From Ignavibacteriota bacterium (lineage in GTDB: Bacteria > Bacteroidota > Ignavibacteria > Palsa-1295): 9,886 nt of DNA. The stretch is taken from the NCBI GenBank assembly GCA_025357895.1, contig JANYLL010000433.1, positions 1-9,886 on the forward strand. Reading direction: 5' to 3'. Below, piece by piece: positions 1-5,801 of this stretch; within the stretch, counting starts at the first letter, position 1, and every line of letters starts with the position of its first letter. The translations under genes and the position numbers were made by a program. The notes beneath the pieces are model-generated. The model had not been told where the DNA came from and searched no databases. It worked only from the letters and a program-made list of their open reading frames with translations.

Positions 1-116
1 TTCCGATCAACGGTGAGAAGCTGAATGGCAAGCTGGTGAGTAAGGGAAGGGATGTTGTTTACCAATTAGAACGCGAAGCGCTCAGCCGGAAATCGGAAGT
101 GATCCAGATGGCATAG
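1..116 (+). CDS. C-terminal end of an unidentified protein, cut by the window edge
   Basis: A plus-strand frame is open from base 3 to an amber stop at 114-116 and gives 37 residues, beginning PINGEKLNGKLVSKGRD and ending with EVIQMA. Composition is what one expects of a real soluble protein (mixed charged residues, no low-complexity run), the frame is open to the window edge, and the stop is followed at once by intergenic repeats. The gene converges on the minus-strand DUF3109 gene. I do not recognise the family from so short a tail. It is the only plus-strand gene I support. A minus-strand frame at 59-259 overlaps its end but is built from repeats, so I prefer the plus reading. Confidence 0.55.
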   Translation, partial: PINGEKLNGKLVSKGRDVVYQLEREALSRKSEVIQMA

Positions 117-119
117 TTG

Positions 120-238
120 AATTGCAGGAATTTGTGTTTCCAGCGCAAAAAAAATCGAAAATGAAATATCGAAAAATTATAGGAAGCCGGAATACCGGCA
201 CATTCAATTGCAGGAATCTCCGATTGAATTGCAGGAAT
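120..238 (+). repeat. Three direct copies of AATTGCAGGAAT
   Basis: The 12-base word AATTGCAGGAAT occurs at 120-131, 206-217 and 227-238. Copies 1 and 3 share a longer context (TTGAATTGCAGGAATT), and copy 2 has TC in place of TG just before it. The last two copies are exactly 21 bases apart, and the first lies 86 bases before the second. A short GC-rich hairpin (186-199) sits between copies 1 and 2. The stretch lies between two convergent gene ends, so a promoter role is unlikely. It looks like debris of an intergenic repeat family. The function is unknown. Confidence 0.6.
186..199. other. Small perfect hairpin GCCGG-AATA-CCGGC
   Basis: The five-base arms GCCGG (186-190) and CCGGC (195-199) are perfect inverted repeats around an AATA loop, in the gap between the convergent gene ends. 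There is no T-run on the plus side. On the minus side an AT-rich stretch follows a few bases later. It could slow or end transcription from either side, but it could also just be part of the repeat debris. Confidence 0.35.
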
Positions 239-243
239 TGACA

Positions 244-266
244 CTAAAGCCCTCCTCACAATGACA
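244..266 (-). repeat. Solitary arm of the TGTCATTGCGAGGAG palindromic element
   Basis: Bases 244-266 match the right arm of the full element at 977-999 with two differences over 23 bases (C for T and A for G). Read on the minus strand it begins TGTCATTGTGAGGAGGG. No partner arm is present, so this is a half or eroded copy. It starts only six bases after the third AATTGCAGGAAT copy and ends two bases before the DUF3109 stop codon. The DUF3109 gene is thus flanked by the same repeat family on both sides. Confidence 0.65.
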
Positions 267-268
267 TA

Positions 269-874
269 CTATTCCCCTTTATTAAAAGATTTCATTAGCA
301 TCTCAGTCCGTTCTTTTCCCAGCGCCCTTGCAATTGGTAATTCCAAAAAATCCAAGAGCGGAATGCGTTCTTTTTCGCCGCGCACTCTGCCACCTTCGCA
401 TTCATCTATTTCTTCATAAACAATATAATAAGAATCTTCTTCGACTTCCGGATAAATTCGTATAGGGAAAAGGTGACAGGAGATCGGTTTTTCAAAATCT
501 TTTATCTCGCCATTTTTGAATGCTGCCTGAATTGAGCACAACGCAATATCCTCTTCCCATCTCACAAAGATACACTCTTTTCCGCCGATTGTAGGAATAC
601 TGTAGGTGCCGTCAATTTCGTATTTCCAGATACCTTCATCTGCTATCACTTGTAATGATGCATTGGGAAGATATTTTTTCACTTCAGGAAATACTCGCTC
701 TAACTCTGCGATCTCAGATTCAAGTATCGGCGCGCCGCGCCCACCGGGCATTGTACAGCATGCTCCTTTGCAGACCGATAGGTCGCAGCCAAATTCTACA
801 TCACCAATTTGTGCTTCGACTTCGAAGTACGCTGATGGCGGGTAAATGGGCAATACAATACGTGATGGATTCAT
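269..874 (-). CDS. DUF3109 family cysteine-cluster protein
   Basis: This is a soluble protein of about 201 residues whose biochemical role is not established. The sequence fits DUF3109: a compact cysteine cluster CDLSVCKGACC near residue 30 is followed by APILESEI, then a GGKECIFV segment, one more cysteine (ALC), and the motif KPISCHLFPIRI. A further cysteine (DEC) comes later, giving eight in all. This spacing suggests metal or Fe-S binding, as proposed for related YkgJ-type CxxxCC proteins, but that is inference. The longest frame starts at 889, but its first ATG lies inside a palindromic repeat that ends at 884-889. The next ATG, at 874, gives MNPSRIVLP and avoids that, so I prefer it. 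Neither start has a Shine-Dalgarno sequence. The repeat separates the gene from sixA, so it may be a separate transcript. Confidence 0.9.
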   Translation of the reverse strand: MNPSRIVLPIYPPSAYFEVEAQIGDVEFGCDLSVCKGACCTMPGGRGAPILESEIAELERVFPEVKKYLPNASLQVIADEGIWKYEIDGTYSIPTIGGKECIFVRWEEDIALCSIQAAFKNGEIKDFEKPISCHLFPIRIYPEVEEDSYYIVYEEIDECEGGRVRGEKERIPLLDFLELPIARALGKERTEMLMKSFNKGE

Positions 875-883
875 TGTGTAAAA

Positions 884-999
884 TGTCATTGCGAGGAGTC
901 GCGATAGCGAAGACGAAGCAATCTAAAATTCTGAAAATATTATTTCCTTCGACGATTTTTAGATTGCTTGGTCGGACTAAAGTCCTCCTCGCAATGACA
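884..999. repeat. Imperfect palindromic intergenic element (TGTCATTGCGAGGAG family)
   Basis: The outer arms TGTCATTGCGAGGAG (884-898) and its exact complement (985-999) bracket inner arms AAGCAATCTAAAA (916-928) and its exact complement (957-969). The DNA between outer and inner arms differs on the two sides. This layout matches a widespread class of bacterial intergenic palindromes recognisable by the CATTGCGAGGAG...GAAGCAATCT signature; I recall it from several phyla but cannot search here. There is no coding capacity. The RNA could fold into a long hairpin and might protect or separate transcripts between sixA and DUF3109. It ends three bases from the sixA stop codon. Confidence 0.85.
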
Positions 1000-1002
1000 A
1001 AA

Positions 1003-1497
1003 CTAAATACTCCCTATCTTCGGCGGAAAAAGTGCTAGCAGCTGCCCCCGCATTCTTGGCGAATCAATGCGGTGAATCTCGAACTTTGCGATCGCCGCCT
1101 TTTTCATTTCGATCACCGGCGTCGGACTTCCGAGCAACGCACTTCCGAATGACGATAGATGAGGCTCATGACCGACAAGCATAATGCGGCTATATTTTTT
1201 TGCACATTTTGCAACGAGAGTCATCGTATCCGTAACTTCAGCCATCGGAATCAGCATCGCCGACGTTTCGAATTTTGCTTCCTTTGCGAAATCCTCAAGC
1301 GCGATTTCAGCAGTCTGCTGTGCCCGAATCAGCGGACTTGCGATGACAAGCTCCGGCGCAAAGAACTTCATCTTCCTTACTGCCTCAAGCGCGGCACGAG
1401 TTTTTTCTTTACCTTCATCAGTAAGCTCCCGTTCTGCATCGCCTCCGCGAGAGGCATGATCTTCCGCTATGCCGTGGCGTAGAAGGTAGAGAAGCAT
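1003..1497 (-). CDS. sixA: SixA-type phosphohistidine phosphatase (histidine phosphatase superfamily)
   Basis: This 164-residue protein belongs to the histidine phosphatase (phosphoglycerate mutase-like) superfamily, in the short SixA group. The catalytic RHG is at residues 7-9 (LLRHGIAE), followed by ELTDEGKEK, the SPLIRAQQTAE segment at 54-64 with the second arginine at 58, and VGHEPHL with the second catalytic histidine at 110. These are the phosphate-pocket residues, and the length is normal for SixA. E. coli SixA removes phosphate from phosphohistidine, including on the PTS-Ntr carrier NPr. The ATG at 1497 overlaps the stop of the upstream solute-binding protein as TAATG, which implies coupled translation. 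Base composition is clearly richer in GC than that gene (32-34 of 60 bases in two samples against 18-24). Substrate here is inferred, helped by hprK two genes upstream. Confidence 0.88.
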   Translation of the reverse strand: MLLYLLRHGIAEDHASRGGDAERELTDEGKEKTRAALEAVRKMKFFAPELVIASPLIRAQQTAEIALEDFAKEAKFETSAMLIPMAEVTDTMTLVAKCAKKYSRIMLVGHEPHLSSFGSALLGSPTPVIEMKKAAIAKFEIHRIDSPRMRGQLLALFPPKIGSI

Positions 1498-3278
1498 TAT
1501 TGAATAGGAACTGTTGATGCAACACCAGGTTTAGCTTTTAAACCCGATCCACGAACAATCCAGAAAGGAACATTAAAGCCCGGACGTTGTTTGAAAAATT
1601 CCACATTATCATATCTATCAATTCTTGCAATTCGTAATGGAGCTGACCACAATGGGGTGATCGGCATCTCATCATAAACAATTTGCTGAAAGCGTTTCAT
1701 CAAGACATCGCGTTTATTAATGTCAAATTCTGTACGATTTTCTTCTAGGATTTTATCTGCTTCTGGATTTATAAATGACCATACATTTTGACCCTTATTC
1801 TTTGCTTGCGAAGAATGCCAAATCTCGTATGGGTCATCTTCAGATGCATTGCCGAGTAAGTTTGCAATAGAAGCATCATAATCATGGCTTCTGGCATTAT
1901 TGATCCAAACGCTCCACTCAGTTGAGGAGACTTCTACTTGAATTCCTGCCTTTCGCATTTGTTCTGAGATAACTAGTGCTGCTTGCTTTACGACATCACT
2001 TCCAGCATAAATATTAAAAGTAAATTTAAATGGGGTTTTCTTTCCATCAATTACCTTGTCTAATATTCCATCTCCATCGGAATCCGTCCAACCATCTTCA
2101 GCCAACATTTTTTTTGCAAGTTCTGGATCAAAGGTGATAGGCTTCAAAGAAGCATCGTAATGCGGTTGTGTAAAATTGATCGGACCATTAATTGGTTTGG
2201 CGAGGCCTTTCATTACTTCTTTCACAAGTATATCTCTATCTACAAGATGACTCAGTGCCCAACGGACTTTTTTACTTTTAAAAAGGGGACGTTCAGCATT
2301 CCATTGGATAAATACACGACTATTGTAGAAGACAGTATCTTTTTTAATATAAGGCTGTTTTATAGGATCAAGTTGTACAAAAAGTTGTGCCGGTACAATA
2401 TCCATAAGGTCAATATCCTTCGCCTTCAATGCAGTAACTGCAGAATTGTTATCGGTAATAGTTTTGAAAGAGATCTCATCAAGATATGCTTCGCTCCAAG
2501 GCATATCTTTTCCCCAATAGTTTGGATTCTTTTTAAAAGAGATATGATCATTGGTCACCCATTCACCATAAAGATATGCTCCAGTCCCAATCATCATTTT
2601 GGGATCACGGATTTTCGATGGATCTTTGAAATCGTCAGCTTCTTGTTGAAATACGGGATTCTTCGGAAATTCATTCTTCATTTCATTCCATGGCATACGA
2701 TCAGTCATATTCTTAGGATCAAAGATATGTTTAGGCAACATTAATACGTATCCACCTCCTAAGACCAAATCCATTTGAAAATATGGTTTACCAAGATGAA
2801 ATGCAACCTTCATTTTATCACCGTTCACATAAGTTATACTATCCACGGAATTAACTGCGCTTCGTGTTTGAGTGGTTTCGATCTGTCGAGGGTTCATGAC
2901 GCACTTGAAACTGAACATTACATCTTCCCCCGTAAAAGGTATTCCATCACTAAATTTGGCATTCGGGTTAATAGTGTATGTATAAGTTAAATGATCTACG
3001 GAAATTTCAGGAAGACTTGCCAATAATGGAATAAGTTCTTGTTTCCTAGAATCAGTACTATTAAGCGGTTCCCATATCAACGGATAAGCGTATTGAGCTG
3101 ATGCATCGTGCGACAAGGGTGGGATTATGTTCGTTATATCTGCAGCGATCCAATAAACGAGATTATTCTTCGTTGAAAGCCCATATTTATTTTCTGCGCC
3201 ATTGTCTTTTTTCCCGCAAGCAGAAAAAAACGAAGCGATGAGAAACATAGCTATAATTAGAGAGAGTGATTTTTTCAT
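1497..3278 (-). CDS. Peptide-type ABC transporter solute-binding lipoprotein (SBP family 5)
   Basis: This 593-residue protein resembles DppA/OppA-type extracellular solute-binding proteins. It would deliver peptides or similar solutes to an ABC permease. The N-terminus is a lipoprotein signal peptide: KK at residues 2-3, a hydrophobic core, and lipobox FSAC with the lipidated cysteine at 21. Family landmarks include AKFSDGIPFTGEDVMFSFK (108-126), GTGAYLYGEW (231-240), FKKNPNYWG (248-256) and VRWALSHLVDRD (338-349). DSDGDGILD at 399-407 is a calcium-loop-like DxDxDG motif. A C-terminal PLWSAPLRI segment follows. It is somewhat longer than E. coli DppA. No permease or ATPase gene is in view, so it is an orphan here. 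It starts 23 bases after hprK with no Shine-Dalgarno sequence. Hand counts show it more AT-rich than sixA. The ligand is unknown. Confidence 0.92.
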   Translation of the reverse strand: MKKSLSLIIAMFLIASFFSACGKKDNGAENKYGLSTKNNLVYWIAADITNIIPPLSHDASAQYAYPLIWEPLNSTDSRKQELIPLLASLPEISVDHLTYTYTINPNAKFSDGIPFTGEDVMFSFKCVMNPRQIETTQTRSAVNSVDSITYVNGDKMKVAFHLGKPYFQMDLVLGGGYVLMLPKHIFDPKNMTDRMPWNEMKNEFPKNPVFQQEADDFKDPSKIRDPKMMIGTGAYLYGEWVTNDHISFKKNPNYWGKDMPWSEAYLDEISFKTITDNNSAVTALKAKDIDLMDIVPAQLFVQLDPIKQPYIKKDTVFYNSRVFIQWNAERPLFKSKKVRWALSHLVDRDILVKEVMKGLAKPINGPINFTQPHYDASLKPITFDPELAKKMLAEDGWTDSDGDGILDKVIDGKKTPFKFTFNIYAGSDVVKQAALVISEQMRKAGIQVEVSSTEWSVWINNARSHDYDASIANLLGNASEDDPYEIWHSSQAKNKGQNVWSFINPEADKILEENRTEFDINKRDVLMKRFQQIVYDEMPITPLWSAPLRIARIDRYDNVEFFKQRPGFNVPFWIVRGSGLKAKPGVASTVPIQ

Positions 3279-3301
3279 AGAAATAAAATAAGTGAAAAAA
3301 A

Positions 3302-4342
3302 TTATTCAAAATCATGTTCGAAGTATGGCGTTACTCGATCGGAAGCTCCGGAACCTTCCGTTTTTAATGCGATCTTTTGTTCGAGATTTTTTGCGAATTC
3401 AGCAGAAGCATCGTAGCCGTAATGCTTGAGCAGATAATTCAGCGCTATAACTTCGGAAATAACAGTGATGTTCTTTCCCGGAATGATCGGTAGTTTCAGA
3501 TGCTGTACTTCCACTCCTAATATCTGCACAAGTGATTCATCCAAACCGGTGCGCGTATAAACGGCTTTTTCATCCCAAACTTCCAACTCGACGATGACTT
3601 CCACTCGTTTCTGAAAACGAATTGCGCGGATACCGAACATTTCGCGGACGTTGATAATGCCCAAGCCTCTGATCTCCATAAAATGTCCGCCAAGCTCCGT
3701 TCCGGCGCCCATCAAAATTCCCTCGCCTTTCTGCGTCACGACAACAACGTCATCGGCAACAAGTCTGTGTCCGCGCTCAATTAGATCAAGCGCCACTTCG
3801 CTCTTGCCCACACTCGATTTGCCGACAAAAAGAATTCCGACGCCATAGACATCAATGAATGAGCCGTGAATACTGGTGTGAAGATTAAATTGATCGTCGA
3901 GGAAATCGCTGATAAAATATATTGCTTTCGTCGTCTCGATAGGAGTAAGGAAGGTGGCGATACCATATTCTTCACAGAGAGCAACGAGATCAGCATCGAA
4001 CTCATTGCTGTTGGTTATGACAATGCACGGAATATTAAAGGAAGCAAGGGTTGAGAATGCTTTTATTCTATCCTCTTTTGGAAGCGAATGAAGATAGTAA
4101 AGCTCAGTATTGCCAAAGATCTGAACTCGGTGGAACGTAAAAAGTCCGACATACCCTGCCAGAGCAAGCCCCGGGCGATGAAGATTTTTATCGGTGATGC
4201 GTTTATCCAAACCGCGCGCGCCTGCAAGCAATTTCAACTTGAAGCGATCCTTCATTTCTTCAAAGAAGAACTTGACACCGATCGACTCTTTCTGAAGCGG
4301 CTTATAATTCAGCCAAGCTGGTTTGGGGGTTTCCTCGGGCAT
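3302..4342 (-). CDS. hprK: HPr kinase/phosphorylase
   Basis: HprK adds phosphate to, and removes it from, a serine in HPr-type phosphocarriers in the cytoplasm. From the ATG at 4342 the protein is 346 residues, slightly longer than the usual 310-330. An N-terminal domain (about 15-140) resembles the HPrK N domain. The kinase core follows: IHGSFIDVYGVG (158-169), Walker A GKSSVGKSE (174-182), LVADDVVVV (194-202) and the family signature MEIRGLGIINV (222-232). The P-loop reads GKSSVGKS rather than the commoner GESGIGKS. The frame is open back to an ATG at 4405, but those 21 residues are translated from an inverted repeat and are not family-like, so I start at MPEETPKPAW. It sits just after hpf and its hairpin. 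The target HPr is not in the window. Confidence 0.93.
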   Translation of the reverse strand: MPEETPKPAWLNYKPLQKESIGVKFFFEEMKDRFKLKLLAGARGLDKRITDKNLHRPGLALAGYVGLFTFHRVQIFGNTELYYLHSLPKEDRIKAFSTLASFNIPCIVITNSNEFDADLVALCEEYGIATFLTPIETTKAIYFISDFLDDQFNLHTSIHGSFIDVYGVGILFVGKSSVGKSEVALDLIERGHRLVADDVVVVTQKGEGILMGAGTELGGHFMEIRGLGIINVREMFGIRAIRFQKRVEVIVELEVWDEKAVYTRTGLDESLVQILGVEVQHLKLPIIPGKNITVISEVIALNYLLKHYGYDASAEFAKNLEQKIALKTEGSGASDRVTPYFEHDFE

Positions 4343-4349
4343 AGTTTTT

Positions 4350-4434
4350 GAACAAGGATGAATGATGAAGGATGAAGGATGAAGGAGAGAGATGAATTTA
4401 GTCATCCTTCATCCATCAGCCTTCATCCTTGTTC
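4350..4434. repeat. Long inverted repeat between hpf and hprK, GATGAAG-rich
   Basis: Arms of 33 bases at 4350-4382 and 4402-4434 are complementary with three mismatches, around a 19-base loop. The outermost 13 bases (GAACAAGGATGAA and its complement) are perfect. The arms are made largely of repeated GGATGAA units, so slippage may have built them. The element fills nearly the whole gap, one base after the hpf stop and seven bases before the chosen hprK start. No T-run follows on the minus strand, so it is not a classical terminator. Transcribed as RNA it would form a strong stem directly before the hprK start codon, which could limit hprK translation or act as a processing or stability barrier. 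That role is inference. Confidence 0.8.
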
Positions 4435-4435
4435 T

Positions 4436-4759
4436 TTATTTCTCCAATGCTTTTCTTTTTAATTCTATTGATGCTGTATGAGTTTCTTTGTGTTTCTTCA
4501 ACTGTTTTTCAAGGGTTTTAACAACGAGGTCAATAGATTTACCTACATCTTCTGAGGACTCTTTTGCATGAAGTGTCGTGCCTTTGACTTCAAGATTTAT
4601 CTCTGCACTATACTGAACTTTGCCATGCCCTTCGTGATCTAAGATCACATCGGCTCCGATAATTTCATACTTGTCCTCTAAGATCGCCATTTCAGATTCA
4701 ACAAATGTCTTGATGTGCCCATCGGCGGATGCATGTCTGTTTGTGATTTGAATATTCAT
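4436..4759 (-). CDS. hpf: Short ribosome hibernation promoting factor (HPF/RaiA family)
   Basis: This 107-residue protein of the ribosomal S30AE family binds the 30S decoding region to inactivate or pair ribosomes when growth slows. The sequence starts MNIQITNRHAS, runs through DVILDHEGHGKVQYSAEINL and TTLHAKESSEDVGKSIDLVV, and ends in the helix KTLEKQLKKHKETH. This matches the fold of short HPF/YfiA, and there is no long C-terminal dimerisation domain. The frame extends to a TTG six codons earlier, but the ATG at 4759 gives the family N-terminus. A GGAG (4772-4775) lies 12 bases before it, rather far for a ribosome binding site. The gene lies between xer and hprK. Pairing of hpf with hprK recalls the rpoN-hpf-ptsN region of Proteobacteria, though rpoN and ptsN are absent here. 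Confidence 0.92.
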   Translation of the reverse strand: MNIQITNRHASADGHIKTFVESEMAILEDKYEIIGADVILDHEGHGKVQYSAEINLEVKGTTLHAKESSEDVGKSIDLVVKTLEKQLKKHKETHTASIELKRKALEK

Positions 4760-4809
4760 TTCGTTTTTTATCTCCAATTAGTTAATTTGGGGAATTCGGG
4801 AAAATCCTT

Positions 4810-5748
4810 TTATGCCTCACCACTTCTCGGATGAGCGGAATCGTAAGCTTGCTTCAAACGATCTACCGTGAGATGAGTATATTTCTGCGTTGTCCGAAGG
4901 GAAGTATGTCCTAACATTTCCTGCACGGCTCGGATCTCAGCGCCATGATCCAATAGGTGAGTTGCGAAGGAATGTCTAAGCATGTGTGGATGACTTCTTC
5001 CAACATCGCGTACTCCGCGGAAATACTTCTGGACGATATGATAAACTGCTCCCGGTGTCATACGTTTACCATTTATAAGCAAAAACAATGCCGACTTATC
5101 CTGAATCTCTCCAAAATCTTTGCGTGCAGGAATATAGTTCTTAATCGCATTCACAGCTTGTATTCCAACAGGAACAATGCGTACTTTATTCCCCTTTCCG
5201 AGGACTCGAACGGTTCCATCAGCCACATTCAGATCGTTCAAACTGATGCCACTGATCTCCGCCCGCCGTAAACCGCTGGAATAAAGAAGTTCGAGCATTG
5301 CTGCATCGCGTAATCCAGTCGGAGTTGCAAGATCCGGTTTTGCCAGGGCATCAGAAGCTGCACGTTCAGAAACAACACCCGGCAGCCGCTTCGCGCCCTT
5401 TGGGCTTTTGATAAGCTTTCCGGCATTCATTGCAAAAATGCCTTGATTGGTAAGATACCGCAGAAATGAACGAACAGTCGAAAGCTTTCGCGAAATTGAT
5501 TGCGAGACGATTGGCTTACCATGTTTACTTTTCGTTTCGGATAGAACCCGGAGATAAATGCGAAGCGGCTGAATATCGGATTGAGTGCCTATTAGTTCTA
5601 AATCTTCATCTTCAAGAATCCTCTGGAATTCTTCAAGATCGGCGCGATAGGTCAAAAGTGTCCCATTACTTGCCCCGCGCTCGTGAGCGAGGTGATCTAA
5701 GAAAGATTCAAGCCATGTTGGAAAAGCTTTTTCGAAATTCGTTGTCAT
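4810..5748 (-). CDS. xerC: XerC/XerD-type tyrosine recombinase
   Basis: This 312-residue tyrosine site-specific recombinase probably resolves chromosome dimers at dif. The N-terminal SAM-like core-binding domain (about 8-105) contains FLDHLAHERGASNGTLLTYRADL. The catalytic domain holds the full active site: R161 (SGLRRAEI), K185 (GKGNKVR), H255 and R258 (HPHMLRHSFATH), H281 (LGHTSL) and Tyr290 (TQKYTHL). The spacings (24, 26 and 9 residues) equal those of E. coli XerD. The longest frame starts at 5946, but its first 66 residues are non-family and overlap the end of the T9SS gene, so I use the ATG at 5748 (MTTNFEKAFP). No integron, phage or attachment site is near, and the housekeeping neighbours favour Xer over an integrase. 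Whether it should be called xerC or xerD, or serves as a single Xer, cannot be settled here. Confidence 0.92.
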   Translation of the reverse strand: MTTNFEKAFPTWLESFLDHLAHERGASNGTLLTYRADLEEFQRILEDEDLELIGTQSDIQPLRIYLRVLSETKSKHGKPIVSQSISRKLSTVRSFLRYLTNQGIFAMNAGKLIKSPKGAKRLPGVVSERAASDALAKPDLATPTGLRDAAMLELLYSSGLRRAEISGISLNDLNVADGTVRVLGKGNKVRIVPVGIQAVNAIKNYIPARKDFGEIQDKSALFLLINGKRMTPGAVYHIVQKYFRGVRDVGRSHPHMLRHSFATHLLDHGAEIRAVQEMLGHTSLRTTQKYTHLTVDRLKQAYDSAHPRSGEA

Positions 5749-5801
5749 TGGTGTATGATAAGCTACTCCAATATAATCAATTTTTTTACAACAACGAGAA
5801 A

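Noticed and set aside
120..238. CRISPR array
   Set aside because: The repeats are only 12-16 bases, spacing is irregular (86 and 21 bases), and there are no cas genes.
59..259. Minus-strand frame of 66 codons
   Set aside because: It is made largely of the AATTGCAGGAAT repeats (giving an IPAI pattern), overlaps the better plus-strand gene end, and has no family-like features.
655..1038. Plus-strand frame of 127 codons
   Set aside because: It is antisense to the well-supported DUF3109 gene and runs through the palindromic element into sixA.
2160..2744. Plus-strand frame of 194 codons
   Set aside because: It is antisense to the solute-binding protein gene. Its composition (many I, F, H, R) is typical of a shadow frame.
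4343..4405. N-terminal extension of hprK to the ATG at 4405
   Set aside because: The extra 21 residues are translated from the inverted repeat and do not resemble HprK.
4810..5748. Phage or integron integrase
   Set aside because: There is no attachment site, cassette or phage gene nearby. The neighbours are housekeeping genes and the length and active-site spacing match XerD.
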